64,000 nt of DNA from an uncultured Bacilli bacterium (GTDB lineage Bacteria; Bacillota_I; Bacilli_A; RF39; UBA660), in contig CAKOKN010000003.1 of assembly GCA_934091055.1 (NCBI GenBank), positions 62,001-126,000 on the forward strand. The letters are read 5' to 3'. This document shows, in pieces, positions 28,661 through 38,181 of the stretch. Numbering within the stretch: position 1 is the stretch's first letter; each line of letters starts with the position of its first letter. The translations under genes and the position numbers were made by a program. The notes beneath the pieces are model-generated. The model was not told the DNA's origin and searched no databases. It saw only the letters and a list, made by a program, of their open reading frames with translations.

Positions 28661-28772
28661 TTTATTACCTTCTTTCTAAATTTATTATACCAAAAATGAA
28701 AAAAAAATCAACTATATATCTTTTATTTCTTTTGAAAATATGTTATTATAGATAGAGAGTAGAGGTAGATTT

Positions 28773-29564
28773 ATGGAAAGTAGAATGGAAAAGTATTATA
28801 GAGATAATTTAGATGGCTTTGAGAGAAGTAAGAAGAATGAGAGACTGTATAAAGATGTATCTAGAGAGATTACTGAATTAGATAATTTACCAATACCTGA
28901 TAATTCTAATGAGATCGATTTAAATGGGCTTAAACAAATTATTTCTAGTAGAGATGAATATAGAAAAGTAAAAGATTTGGGAAGAACTTTTGTTTCTGAT
29001 AAACCACTTTATCCTAATGAAGTTAAAGAAGAAGTGAAAGAGAAAGATGAAAATAGAATATATGATATAAATGTTCTTCTTGAAAATGCTAAGAATGAAA
29101 TTAATAAGGGAAATGCTCCTGAAGGTACTAAAAAAATAAATGCTAACTTTTTAACTGATATGGAGGAGGCTGATGTTCCTTCTAGTGAAGAAGTAGTTCC
29201 TTCAAATAATGATGCATATGAAGAAGCACAAAAAGTAGTTGATAAACATCAAGATGGTGATATTAATAAGAATAGTATTACAGATTCTCTTCCTTTAGAT
29301 ATTTTGACAGATTTAAAGGGCAGTGATAATACTGTTGTTACTGATCCTATTGTCAAAGAAGAAGTTACTATGATTAATAAAATTAAAGATGGAGAGACTT
29401 TTTATAGTGGATCATTTAACTTCTCAAAGAAAGATTTTGATGAATCTGATGACGATATGTTTGAGGAGAAAAGTCATACAGGAGTAAAAGTATTCTTCTT
29501 AATATTTGGATTGTTAGTACTTGCTGCAGGAATATATTTGATTATTACTAGATATGTTTTATAA
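28773..29564 (+). CDS. Tail-anchored acidic protein of unknown function
   Basis: A 263 aa protein with a long acidic, largely disordered cytoplasmic part and a single C-terminal helix (about 239-259; VFFLIFGLLVLAAGIYLII), so it is tail-anchored. There is no signal peptide and no known domain. The start follows AGAGGTAG. A terminator and a tRNA gene follow. I do not recognise it. Confidence 0.6.
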   Translation: MESRMEKYYRDNLDGFERSKKNERLYKDVSREITELDNLPIPDNSNEIDLNGLKQIISSRDEYRKVKDLGRTFVSDKPLYPNEVKEEVKEKDENRIYDINVLLENAKNEINKGNAPEGTKKINANFLTDMEEADVPSSEEVVPSNNDAYEEAQKVVDKHQDGDINKNSITDSLPLDILTDLKGSDNTVVTDPIVKEEVTMINKIKDGETFYSGSFNFSKKDFDESDDDMFEEKSHTGVKVFFLIFGLLVLAAGIYLIITRYVL

Positions 29565-29566
29565 TG

Positions 29567-29601
29567 AAGATAAAGTTTATACTTTTATCTTTATTTTTTT
29601 T
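29567..29601 (+). terminator. Terminator before tRNA-Arg
   Basis: AAGATAAAGT with ACTTTTATCTT (one bulge), then a T-run. Confidence 0.65.
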
Positions 29602-29612
29602 ACTATTTGGTG

Positions 29613-29618
29613 TATAAT
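29613..29618 (+). promoter_or_regulatory. -10 box of the tRNA-Arg gene
   Basis: TATAAT with a TG just upstream, 8 bases before the mature tRNA 5' end. The -35 box is poor. Confidence 0.45.
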
Positions 29619-29626
29619 TTATTTGT

Positions 29627-29703
29627 GTCCCCGTAGCTCAGTAGGATAGAGCGATTGCCTCCTAAGCAATAGGCCAACAGTTCGATTCTGTTCGGGGACG
29701 CCA
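29627..29703 (+). tRNA. tRNA-Arg (anticodon CCU)
   Basis: A 77-base cloverleaf. Acceptor GTCCCCG pairs with CGGGGAC; the D-arm is GCTC..GAGC; the anticodon stem ATTGC/GCAAT encloses CTCCTAA (anticodon CCT, reading AGG). The T-loop is TTCGATT, the discriminator is G, and CCA is encoded. Confidence 0.95.
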
Positions 29704-29786
29704 TTTATTGTAAAATATTATTTTGTGATAGACTATTAATTTACAAGTCTATTTTTTTCTGCTATAATTATTCTTGGAAGTGTTAT

Positions 29787-30500
29787 ATGGATCAAGAAAA
29801 AATTGGTAAATTTATTAAAAAAATAAGAAAAGATAATAATCTTACACAAGCTGCTTTTGCGGAGAAGTATGGTGTTACTTATCAGGCAGTTAGTAAGTGG
29901 GAAAATGGAAAGAATGTTCCTGATATTGCGTTACTTAAAGAAATTAGTAAGGACTTTAATGTTAGTATTGATGATATACTAAAGGGAGAAGTTACTAGTT
30001 TAGATGAAAAAGATAAAACTAAGAGTAATAAATATAAGATTGTTTTGGTTATAGTTCTAGTTATTTTTATTCTTATTTTGCTTGTAATTATTTTTAATAG
30101 AAATAGTAATTTTGAGTTTAAAACTATTTCTTCTGATTGTGATAATTTTAATGTTTCTGGTAGTATTGCTTATAATGATAGTAAATCTTCTATATACATA
30201 TCTAATATTAATTATTGTGGTGGTGATGATAATAATTATTATAAGAAGATAGAATGTACTTTATATGAAGTTTATAATAATACTAGAACTGAAATAAGTA
30301 GATATGACTATGATAGTGATAAGGCTCTTTTACTGGAAGACTTTTTTAAGAATGTTAAATTGCATATTGATAATTATTCTAGAATATGTAAGCAATATTC
30401 TTCGGATAGTTTGTTTCTTCAGATAGATGCTACGATGGATGATGGAAAGGTCATTTCTTATAAGGTTCCATTATCTTTTGAGGATAACTGTTTGAAGTAG
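29787..30500 (+). CDS. Membrane-tethered XRE-family regulator
   Basis: A 237 aa protein with an N-terminal Cro/CI helix-turn-helix (about 7-61; LTQAAFAEKYGVTYQAVSKW), a basic linker, one membrane helix (about 86-105) and an extracytoplasmic domain with four Cys (SSDCDNF, INYCGG, IECTLYE, RICKQ), plus one near the end. Such a layout suggests a regulator whose DNA-binding part is coupled to an outside signal. It lies upstream of the adhesin-sortase operon, which makes those genes plausible targets; this is inference. Confidence 0.8.
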   Translation: MDQEKIGKFIKKIRKDNNLTQAAFAEKYGVTYQAVSKWENGKNVPDIALLKEISKDFNVSIDDILKGEVTSLDEKDKTKSNKYKIVLVIVLVIFILILLVIIFNRNSNFEFKTISSDCDNFNVSGSIAYNDSKSSIYISNINYCGGDDNNYYKKIECTLYEVYNNTRTEISRYDYDSDKALLLEDFFKNVKLHIDNYSRICKQYSSDSLFLQIDATMDDGKVISYKVPLSFEDNCLK

Positions 30501-30553
30501 TAGGAATACTTTTTTAGGAAAAAGAAGTTTTTTGACAATTATCTTGTATTATC

Positions 30554-30582
30554 TTGACAAATGCTTATAAAAGTGGTAGTAT
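30554..30582 (+). promoter_or_regulatory. Promoter of the adhesin-sortase operon
   Basis: TTGACA at 30554-30559, 17-base spacer, TAGTAT at 30577-30582. A second TTGACA at 30532 lacks a matching -10. Confidence 0.7.
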
Positions 30583-30610
30583 ATTAATCAATTTCTGGGG
30601 GAGGATTATT

Positions 30611-32188
30611 ATGAAATTGAAATTAAAGTATATTTTATTTATTCTTGTTACTGTATTTAGTTTTTGTATAGTAACTAAAACTGAAGCTGCTAGTAGTGCA
30701 CCTGCTAATTTTAACATTAATGCTAGCGATATTCATATGTTATATGGAAGTAATATGTTAGGACACGGAAGTTCACTTAACTTTACTTATAAAGTTAATT
30801 CTGATGGTAGTATAGTATATTGTACTGAGATACACGATGCTATGCCTTCATCTGGTAGTGAGACTTATACATTAAGTGGTCAAATGGATGCTAAGTTTGC
30901 TTATGTTTTAGCTAATGGTTATCCTACTAAGAGTATAACTGGTAATAATGAGAAAGATTACTATATTACTGGTCTTGCTGTTTGGTACTTGTTATCACCT
31001 AATGATTCAGTATTTACTCATTTTAACTTAAGTAATGGTACTTATAGAGGCTATTCTTCTGAGGTTGTTAAAGAAGTAGCTAAACTTGTTAATGGAGCTA
31101 ATAGTTATAGATATACTGAACCAAGTATTAAACTTAATGTGTCAGATGATTCTCTTACTTTGTCTTCTGATGGTAAGTATTATGTTAGTTCTGCTATTAC
31201 TGTAAAAACTACTGGTACCATTTCTAATAATGGTCATAAGGTTAGTTTAGAGAATGCACCTAAGGGTACTATAGTTACTGATAGTAAGGGTGCTAATAGA
31301 ACTACATATGGAATTAATGAGGTATTTTACGTTAAGGTTCCTGTTAGTAGCATTAGTTCTTTAACTAATGAATTTAAGATTAAAACATCTGCAACTGGAG
31401 CTATAAATAAGGCTTACTTATATAAACCTGCTCATTCTCAATATCAATCAACAGCAGTTTTATATCCAGAGAGTAAGGATGTTAACGACAGTGCTACTCT
31501 TAAGGTTAATTTAACTACTAAGGTTGAAATTAGAAAAGTAGATGTTACTACTAGAGAAGAGCTTCCAGGAGCAACTCTTACTGTAAAAGATGCTAATGGA
31601 AAGGTAGTTGATACTTGGGTATCTACTACTGAAGCACATGTAATTAAAGGTTTACAACCAGGTAAGTATTATCTTACTGAGACTATAGCTCCAGAGGGTT
31701 ATGTTCTTAGTGATAAAACAATAGAATTTGAAGTTAAATCTGATGGTAGTGTTACTAAGGTTGAAATGGAAAATAAATTAAAGGATGTTATTTATATTCC
31801 TATTAGTAAAGAAGATGCTACAACTGGAAAAGAACTTCCAGGAGCACATCTTGAGCTTAGGGATGAAAATAATAATTTAATTGAGGCTTGGGTTTCTACT
31901 GATGAACCACATTTAATTAGCGGTTTGAAACCAGGTAAGTATTATTTATCTGAGACTTTAGCTCCAGAAGGATATGAACTTACTAAAGAAGTAGTTGAAT
32001 TTGTTGTTAAGGAAGATGGAACAGTAGATGGTAAGGTTGTTATGTTAAATAAACCTGAAACAATTATTAAAGTTCCTAGTACTTCATCATTTAAGACTAT
32101 TACAGCATCTCTAATTGGAATAATTGTAATCGGACTTGGATTTGCAATTGTTTATAGAAATTATAAAAAGAATGAAGAAGAAGTTTAA
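30611..32188 (+). CDS. Sortase-anchored surface adhesin with thioester-like and two Cna-B/SpaA domains
   Basis: A 525 aa cell-wall-type protein. The signal peptide (1-27, ending TEAASS) precedes a thioester-domain-like region (about 30-180) with YCTEIHDAMP and ITGLAVWYLL. In active thioester domains the Cys pairs with a Gln in a TQ.AIW motif; here that position reads TGLAVW, so the bond probably cannot form. Two SpaA-type Cna-B repeats follow (IRKVDVTTREELPGATL, ISKEDATTGKELPGAHL; each with GLxPGKYYLxET and APEGY). The end is VPSTSS, a hydrophobic helix and a KNEEEV tail: a sorting signal of non-LPxTG form. The ATG at 30611 has GGGGGAGGA. The sortase gene overlaps its end. Confidence 0.85.
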   Translation: MKLKLKYILFILVTVFSFCIVTKTEAASSAPANFNINASDIHMLYGSNMLGHGSSLNFTYKVNSDGSIVYCTEIHDAMPSSGSETYTLSGQMDAKFAYVLANGYPTKSITGNNEKDYYITGLAVWYLLSPNDSVFTHFNLSNGTYRGYSSEVVKEVAKLVNGANSYRYTEPSIKLNVSDDSLTLSSDGKYYVSSAITVKTTGTISNNGHKVSLENAPKGTIVTDSKGANRTTYGINEVFYVKVPVSSISSLTNEFKIKTSATGAINKAYLYKPAHSQYQSTAVLYPESKDVNDSATLKVNLTTKVEIRKVDVTTREELPGATLTVKDANGKVVDTWVSTTEAHVIKGLQPGKYYLTETIAPEGYVLSDKTIEFEVKSDGSVTKVEMENKLKDVIYIPISKEDATTGKELPGAHLELRDENNNLIEAWVSTDEPHLISGLKPGKYYLSETLAPEGYELTKEVVEFVVKEDGTVDGKVVMLNKPETIIKVPSTSSFKTITASLIGIIVIGLGFAIVYRNYKKNEEEV

Positions 32189-32798
32189 TTTTAAATACCA
32201 GGTAGCAGCGGGAGTAATACTAATATTGAGTGGTACTCTCGTTTTGCTTTCTGATTATGTAAAAGATAAAAGGGATGCTATATATAGTGAAATGAATCTA
32301 GCTTTCTCTTCAGTTAATAATATCAGTGATGATACTATTAATAATGAAGAAGTAACAGAAGATAAAAAAGAAGAAAAAATCAATTATTCTTATGAAGAGT
32401 ATTTAGGAATAATTGATATACCAAAAATAGAATTATATAAGGGGTTTTATAGTAAAAATTCTAATTTGAATAATGTTAAGTTTAATTTATATGTTTTACC
32501 AGAATCTAATTATCCTGATACTGAAAGTGGTAATCTTATAATAGCGGGTCATTCTGGTAACTATAATAATAGTTATTTTGCTAATCTATATAAGTTAGTT
32601 GTTGGTGATAATATTACTATTCATTATAAAGATAGTGAATATATATATAAAATCAGTAAAATATATTATGAAGAAAAGACGGGTAGTGTAAGAATATTTA
32701 GAGATAAAAGTAAGACTACGCTTACCTTGATTACGTGTACTAAAGATGATGATAATCACCAGACTATTTATATAGCAGAGCTTGTAGAAAAAAGATAA
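32172..32798 (+). CDS. Sortase family protein
   Basis: A 208 aa transpeptidase with an N-terminal anchor helix. The catalytic His is in IIAGHSGNY and the Cys in LTLITCTKDD. The usual Arg after the Cys is replaced: the segment reads NHQTIYIAEL, with Gln where many sortases have Arg. Overlap with the adhesin gene implies that the adhesin's VPSTSS signal is its substrate; this is inferred. The ATG at 32172 lies inside the end of the adhesin gene, and the ribosome site is weak, so coupling is likely. Confidence 0.85.
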   Translation: MKKKFNFKYQVAAGVILILSGTLVLLSDYVKDKRDAIYSEMNLAFSSVNNISDDTINNEEVTEDKKEEKINYSYEEYLGIIDIPKIELYKGFYSKNSNLNNVKFNLYVLPESNYPDTESGNLIIAGHSGNYNNSYFANLYKLVVGDNITIHYKDSEYIYKISKIYYEEKTGSVRIFRDKSKTTLTLITCTKDDDNHQTIYIAELVEKR

Positions 32799-32818
32799 TA
32801 TGGAAAGGGGGAATAAAT

Positions 32819-34225
32819 ATGACTTATTTATCTGTGATAGAGAAGTTTAAGATATTGTTTGATATGCTTCTTAAATTTAAGTTGGTATTTATATTTGCTA
32901 TTTTGATTTTATTAATTACCTTTGTTTATATGTTTAAGAAAATAAGTAGTAGAAAATATATGCTTATAGTTAGTGTATTGATGATACTTATGTTTGGAGT
33001 TAGTATTGTTAGTAATTATAAGATATTGATGGATACTTTTGATAATTTTTCAACGATATTTTTTAGAAATATTTATTTTCCTTCGATATATGTTTATATT
33101 GGTATACTAGTATTTAATTTTGTGGTTTTTATTACTAGTGTATTGAGTACTAAGAAGAAAATATATAAGGTTATTAATACTATTAATTTTATATTAAATA
33201 ATATTCTTTTTGCTATAGTTTTAAATATTATTGCTAAGAATAAGATAGATATATTCTCTATGTCTTCACTTTATACTAATACATCTTTAGTGGCTATATT
33301 AGAACTTAGTATTGGTACATTTGCAGTTTGGCTTTTCTGTTTACTTGTTATTTATATTACAAATGTTATATGTGATAGAATAATGATTAAGAAGAAAGCT
33401 AAGAATAAAGTTGAGACTAAAGAAGTTGTTACTGAGATTGTTGCTAATACTGATAAGACAGTAGAAGATAATAAAGATGATAAGAAGTCTACTGATAAAT
33501 TGTTAATACCTAATGGTAATGTTGTTATGGCAGTTAATCCAAATACAGTAGTTATTGATAATAAGAATAAGAAGAAAGAGAATAAGAAAAAGAAGAAGAG
33601 CGTTGGCATTACTTTTGATGATATATTAAATGGGAAAGTACCTGTTACTTATTATGATAATAATGTAAGTAGTGATAGCTCATATAATATTGTTAATCCT
33701 CAAAAGATGTATGAAGAGAGTTATAATGTTTGGTTAAATGATATTAGTAGTAAATCTAGTATGCAAGATATTATAGATGATATTAAGATTGAAGATAATA
33801 CTTCTAGTATAGAAAACACTTCTAATGCAGAAGAACCTATTATAGATAATTATTTTACAGAAGAAGTAGTTCCAATGGAAGATAAAATGGTTGAGACAAT
33901 AGATAGTTCTCTAGAAGATAATGTTACTAAGAGTGATAATATTAGTTTAATAGAGAATACTAGTGATACAAAAGAAGAAGTAGAACAAGATGAGGATGTT
34001 ACTTTAAATGATTTAATAGATGTTAAAGAAAATAAAGTAGAAGAAAATAATAATTATACGGTTGAAGATTATAAGAAATTTGCTAAGATGCTTAGTAGTT
34101 TAAAGAGTTATACTGATACTTCTGATATTAGTGTAGACGATGCTATTGCTATTAGTTTGATAAATGATTATAGTATAGATGACTGTGTTATGTTTAAAGA
34201 TATGTTAAAGAGTAGCTTATGTTAG
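32819..34225 (+). CDS. Membrane protein with long acidic cytoplasmic tail (adhesin-sortase operon)
   Basis: A 468 aa protein with about five helices in the first 190 residues, a basic patch (KKKAKNKVE, later KNKKKENKKKKK) and a long acidic, Asn/Ser/Asp-rich C-terminal region without a known domain. It follows the sortase after 20 bases with a strong GGAAAGGGGG site, so it belongs to the operon. It may help place or regulate the surface protein. Not recognised. Confidence 0.55.
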   Translation: MTYLSVIEKFKILFDMLLKFKLVFIFAILILLITFVYMFKKISSRKYMLIVSVLMILMFGVSIVSNYKILMDTFDNFSTIFFRNIYFPSIYVYIGILVFNFVVFITSVLSTKKKIYKVINTINFILNNILFAIVLNIIAKNKIDIFSMSSLYTNTSLVAILELSIGTFAVWLFCLLVIYITNVICDRIMIKKKAKNKVETKEVVTEIVANTDKTVEDNKDDKKSTDKLLIPNGNVVMAVNPNTVVIDNKNKKKENKKKKKSVGITFDDILNGKVPVTYYDNNVSSDSSYNIVNPQKMYEESYNVWLNDISSKSSMQDIIDDIKIEDNTSSIENTSNAEEPIIDNYFTEEVVPMEDKMVETIDSSLEDNVTKSDNISLIENTSDTKEEVEQDEDVTLNDLIDVKENKVEENNNYTVEDYKKFAKMLSSLKSYTDTSDISVDDAIAISLINDYSIDDCVMFKDMLKSSLC

Positions 34226-34238
34226 AGCTACTTTTTTC
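34211..34238 (+). terminator. Terminator of the adhesin-sortase operon
   Basis: AGTAGCT/AGCTACT stem spanning the stop codon region, then TTTTTT. Confidence 0.75.
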
Positions 34239-34256
34239 TTTAAAGATAAAATTAAC

Positions 34257-34285
34257 TTGATACTGATTGAAATTTATAGTATAAT
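34257..34285 (+). promoter_or_regulatory. Promoter of parE-cdsA-rseP
   Basis: TTGATA at 34257-34262, 17-base spacer, TATAAT at 34280-34285. Confidence 0.7.
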
Positions 34286-34317
34286 TAATATGGAATTTGA
34301 TAGAAAGAGTGATATTG

Positions 34318-36231
34318 ATGGGAAAGACAACAAAATATGATGAGAGTTCAATTAAGATATTAGAAGGACTTGAAGCAGTTAGAAAGAGACCTGGTATGTA
34401 TATTGGATCTACTGATAAGAGAGGATTACATCACTTGGTTTGGGAGATAGTAGATAACTCTATAGATGAGGCTTTAAATGGTTATGGTAATCATTTGAAG
34501 ATAGTTATTCATAAAGATGGAGCAGTTAGTGTAACTGATAAAGGAAGAGGATTACCTGTTGGAATGCATTCTTCTGGTAAGAGTACTCCAGAAGTTATTT
34601 ATACAGTGTTACACGCTGGTGGTAAGTTTACTGAAGGTGGTTATAAAGTTTCAGGAGGACTTCACGGTGTTGGTGGTTCAGTAGTTAATGCTCTTAGTAC
34701 TGTTATGGAGGTAGTTACTAGAAGAGATGGAGGAGAATACTATATTAAGTTTGAAAATGGTGGCAAAGTTACAGTACCTTTAAGAAAAGTTGGTACTACT
34801 AATAGAACAGGTACTACTGTTAAGTTTAAACCAGATCCTAGTATATTTCCTGATGTTAATTTTAATTTTTCTACTATATGTGAGAGAATGCAAGAGAGTG
34901 CTTTTCTTATAAGTGGTCTTACTATAGAGGTTGTAGATGAGATTGGTGGAAGAAGTGAAAAATTCTTATATGAGAACGGACTAGAAGCTTTTTGCGAGTA
35001 TTTGAATGAAGGAAAAGAAATTCTTCATAAACCACTTTGTTTTAGTGCTTCTAAAGATAAGGTGAATGTATCAGTGGCACTTCAGTATACGGATGGTTAT
35101 TCTGAAAACATAGTATCTTTTGTTAATGATGTTAAGACTGTTGATGGTGGTTCACACGAGGTTGGGTTTAAGACAGCGATTACTAAAGTTCTTAATGACT
35201 ATGCTAAGGCTAATGGTTATTTAAAGGGAAAGGATAAGAACTTTGATGGATCTGATGTTAGAGAAGGACTTACAGCAGTTATATCAGTACAGATACCTGA
35301 AGATCTATTGCAGTTTGAAGGTCAAACTAAATCTAAACTAGGTACACCAGTTGCTAGAACAATAGTAGAATCTATTGTTACTGAGAAACTTAGATTTTTC
35401 CTTGAGGAGAATAAACAGATTGCCACAAAAATAGTTAGTAAAGCTATAAAAGGGAAGGATGCTAGAGAAGCTGCAAGGAAAGCTAGAGAGGAATCTAGAA
35501 AAGGTAGAGATGGTAAGAAGACAGAAAAATTATTATCTGGAAAACTTACTCCTGCGCAAAGCAAAAAGGCAATGGAAAAAGAACTATTCATAGTAGAGGG
35601 AGATTCTGCAGGTGGTAGTGCTAAACAGGGTAGAGATAGAAAGACGCAAGCTATACTTCCTCTTAGAGGTAAGGTATTAAATACTGAAAAAACGAGAATG
35701 GAAGAAATATTTAAGAATGAAGAAATTAATACTCTTATTTATACTATTGGAGCTGGTGTAGGAGCAGACTTTAATCCTAAAGATATTAATTATGGCAAAG
35801 TAATTATTATGACAGATGCAGATGATGATGGAGCACATATACAATGTCTATTACTTACATTCTTTTATAGATATATGAAACCACTTATTGAAGAAGGACA
35901 TTTATTTATCGCTATGCCTCCATTATATAAAGTTAGTTATTCTAATAAGCATCTTTATGCTTGGTCTAATGAAGAGTTAAAAGAAGAGACTAAGAATAGA
36001 ACCAATTATCGTGTTCAAAGATACAAAGGACTTGGTGAGATGAACGCTAATCAACTTTGGGAGACTACTATGGATCCTAAAGAGAGAAAGCTAATTAAAG
36101 TTAATATTACTGATGCTGCACTTGCTGAGAAGAGAGTGTCTGTACTTATGGGAGATGCTGTAGAACCTAGAAAGAATTGGATTGAAGAAAATGTTATCTT
36201 TTCTTTGGAAGATGATTATAAGATAGCTTAA
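34318..36231 (+). CDS. parE: DNA topoisomerase IV subunit B
   Basis: A 637 aa GHKL ATPase and Toprim subunit that decatenates chromosomes with ParC. Visible are the ATP-binding EIVDNSIDEALNGYG, GGLHGVGGSVVNALS, QTKSKLGTPVART, Toprim EGDSAGGSAKQGRDR and PLRGKVLN, and MTDADDDGAHI. PVGMHSSGKSTPEVIYT and the WIEENV ending favour ParE over GyrB. The start at 34318 gives MGKTTKYDES, and upstream codons are rejected. parC, normally next, is absent; cdsA follows after 9 bases instead. Confidence 0.88.
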   Translation: MGKTTKYDESSIKILEGLEAVRKRPGMYIGSTDKRGLHHLVWEIVDNSIDEALNGYGNHLKIVIHKDGAVSVTDKGRGLPVGMHSSGKSTPEVIYTVLHAGGKFTEGGYKVSGGLHGVGGSVVNALSTVMEVVTRRDGGEYYIKFENGGKVTVPLRKVGTTNRTGTTVKFKPDPSIFPDVNFNFSTICERMQESAFLISGLTIEVVDEIGGRSEKFLYENGLEAFCEYLNEGKEILHKPLCFSASKDKVNVSVALQYTDGYSENIVSFVNDVKTVDGGSHEVGFKTAITKVLNDYAKANGYLKGKDKNFDGSDVREGLTAVISVQIPEDLLQFEGQTKSKLGTPVARTIVESIVTEKLRFFLEENKQIATKIVSKAIKGKDAREAARKAREESRKGRDGKKTEKLLSGKLTPAQSKKAMEKELFIVEGDSAGGSAKQGRDRKTQAILPLRGKVLNTEKTRMEEIFKNEEINTLIYTIGAGVGADFNPKDINYGKVIIMTDADDDGAHIQCLLLTFFYRYMKPLIEEGHLFIAMPPLYKVSYSNKHLYAWSNEELKEETKNRTNYRVQRYKGLGEMNANQLWETTMDPKERKLIKVNITDAALAEKRVSVLMGDAVEPRKNWIEENVIFSLEDDYKIA

Positions 36232-36240
36232 GGAGGTTAT

Positions 36241-37020
36241 ATGAAAAAAAGAGTTTTAGGAGCTATTATTGTTCTTGTATTACTTATAGTACCATTACTT
36301 ATTAGTGATAAGATATTTGGTGTTGTTATGACAGTAGTGTCTATAATGGGACTAAAAGAGTTAATTGATATTAAATATAAAGATAGAGATATAGGAATTA
36401 TTAAGTTTTTATCGGGAATGTTTTTAGTACTATTCTTATTAAATAATTTATTATTTAAATTAAATGATAAAATATTTATACTTCTTCCGATACTTGGACT
36501 TATAATACCAATAGTATTTTATAATGATAAAGATAAGTATAATATAAATGATGCATTTTATTTTCTTGGAATTACTTACTTTTTAGCATTTTCTTTTAAT
36601 AATATTATACTTATGAGAGAGGTTAGTATATATAAGTGTGTATATATATTTATAATTTCTTTTATTACTGATACATATGCTTATATAGGAGGTAGTTTGA
36701 TAGGCAAAAGACACTTTACTAGTATATCTCCTAAAAAGACTATAGAGGGTAGTTTAATAGGAACTGTTATGGGTGTGTTTGTTGGTAGTGTTTATTATTA
36801 TATAGCTATAGGGGATTTAAATATTATTAAGATAGTAATATTATCACTTATGCTTACATTACTTAGTGAGATTGGAGATCTTGTGTTTAGTAGTATTAAG
36901 AGATATTTTGGAAAGAAAGATTATTCTAATTTAATACCAGGACACGGTGGTATTTTAGATAGATTTGATAGTGTGATATTTGTGTCACTTGGAATGGCAC
37001 TTATGCTTAGTTTATTTTAG
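36241..37020 (+). CDS. cdsA: Phosphatidate cytidylyltransferase
   Basis: Makes CDP-diacylglycerol from phosphatidate and CTP in the membrane. A 259 aa polytopic protein with about eight helices. The signature region near the end reads [21 protein letters not shown] then [13 protein letters not shown], the conserved catalytic block. Also [16 protein letters not shown] and [10 protein letters not shown]. It sits between parE and rseP; cdsA-rseP is a common pair in Bacillota. Confidence 0.95.
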   Translation: MKKRVLGAIIVLVLLIVPLLISDKIFGVVMTVVSIMGLKELIDIKYKDRDIGIIKFLSGMFLVLFLLNNLLFKLNDKIFILLPILGLIIPIVFYNDKDKYNINDAFYFLGITYFLAFSFNNIILMREVSIYKCVYIFIISFITDTYAYIGGSLIGKRHFTSISPKKTIEGSLIGTVMGVFVGSVYYYIAIGDLNIIKIVILSLMLTLLSEIGDLVFSSIKRYFGKKDYSNLIPGHGGILDRFDSVIFVSLGMALMLSLF

Positions 37021-37032
37021 GAGGATGAAAAA

Positions 37033-38073
37033 ATGGCTATAGTATGGTTTGTATTAATATTAGGGGGAATTGTTTTAGTTCACGAGTTTGGACACTTTAT
37101 ATTCTCTAAGTTGTTTGGAGTATATGTTTATGAGTTTTCTGTTGGTATGGGACCTAAACTTTTACATTTTAAGAAAAAGAATGGGGAGACTGAGTATTGT
37201 CTTAGAGCTATTCCAATAGGAGGCTTTGTTAGTTTAGCAGGAGAAGATGCTGATGATAATTCGAAGATAGCTAATGATAGAAAGCTTTATTCTAAGCCAG
37301 TATGGCAGAGATTTATTATTATGATAGCGGGAGCTACTTTTAACTTTTTGTTTGCTTTTGTATTATTATTTATAATGGCACTTATATATGGTAGTGTATC
37401 TACTAAACCTATTATTGCTAATGTTTCTCCTGATTATCCTGCTTATAGAGCTGGTATTAAAAGTGGTGATAGAGTAGTTAGTATTAATGATCATAAAGTA
37501 TCTAGTTGGAGTGAGGTTCAACTTTATATTCAGACGAGTGATGGAAAGGATATTGAGTTTGGACTTAGAGATGAGAATAATAAAGAGCGAAGTGTTGTAG
37601 TAAAACCTGATACTGTTACTGATGATGATGGTAATAAGAGTTTTGTTGTTGGTATTGGTATTGATAATACTAAGAAGTATGGGCTTGGTAATTCTTTATC
37701 TTATGCTTGTGAGAGTACTGTTAGTTTATATAAACTTATGCTTATGACTTTGAAGCAGTTGTTTACTGGTAAGGTTGCTGTTAGTGATTTATCTGGGCCT
37801 GTTGGTATTTATACTGTTGTTGATTCTCAATCTAAACAAGGTTTTCAGAGTATAATGTATTTGACTGCTTATTTGGCTATGAATGTTGGAGTTATTAATT
37901 TACTTCCGTTCCCTGCTTTTGATGGCGGTAGAGTGTTATTCTTGATTATTGAGAAGGCAAGAAGAAAACCTATTAAGGCTAAAACTGAAGCTATTGTTAA
38001 TTCTATTGGATTTGGGTTATTGATGCTTCTTATGATATATGTTACTTTTAATGATATATTAAGATTATTTTAG
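37033..38073 (+). CDS. rseP: Site-2 metalloprotease RseP/RasP
   Basis: Intramembrane zinc protease that cleaves membrane proteins such as anti-sigma factors and leftover signal peptides. The zinc motif HEFGHFIFSK lies in the first helix; a PDZ domain occupies about 120-190; NLLPFPAFDGGRVLF carries the third ligand. 346 aa with four helices, normal. The GGAGGAT site is strong. A terminator hairpin follows. Confidence 0.95.
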   Translation: MAIVWFVLILGGIVLVHEFGHFIFSKLFGVYVYEFSVGMGPKLLHFKKKNGETEYCLRAIPIGGFVSLAGEDADDNSKIANDRKLYSKPVWQRFIIMIAGATFNFLFAFVLLFIMALIYGSVSTKPIIANVSPDYPAYRAGIKSGDRVVSINDHKVSSWSEVQLYIQTSDGKDIEFGLRDENNKERSVVVKPDTVTDDDGNKSFVVGIGIDNTKKYGLGNSLSYACESTVSLYKLMLMTLKQLFTGKVAVSDLSGPVGIYTVVDSQSKQGFQSIMYLTAYLAMNVGVINLLPFPAFDGGRVLFLIIEKARRKPIKAKTEAIVNSIGFGLLMLLMIYVTFNDILRLF

Positions 38074-38082
38074 TTAATGAAA

Positions 38083-38110
38083 GGAACTAATACAATGATT
38101 AGTTCCTTTT
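38083..38110 (+). terminator. Terminator of rseP
   Basis: GGAACTAA/TTAGTTCC stem, 8-base loop, then TTTT. Confidence 0.65.
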
Positions 38111-38175
38111 CCTATGAAGCCTCGGGTCTTCATAGGTAATAGAGAGCCTATGAAAGTCTCTCTATTAGTTTTTTG
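38111..38175 (+). repeat. Paired-hairpin element, copy 3 (AGCC...GTCT orientation)
   Basis: Hairpin 1 (38111-38136) pairs CCTATGAAG with CTTCATAGG around CC-TCGG-GT. Hairpin 2 (38137-38167) pairs TAATAGAGAG with CTCTCTATTA around CC-TATGAAA-GT. It ends GTTTTTTG. The order, direct abutment and closing T-run match copy 2. It lies between convergent genes. Confidence 0.75.
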
Positions 38176-38181
38176 TTGGTG

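Noticed and set aside
29627..29703. tRNA-Arg as a prophage or island attachment site
   Set aside because: No integrase and no repeat of the tRNA 3' end found in the window.
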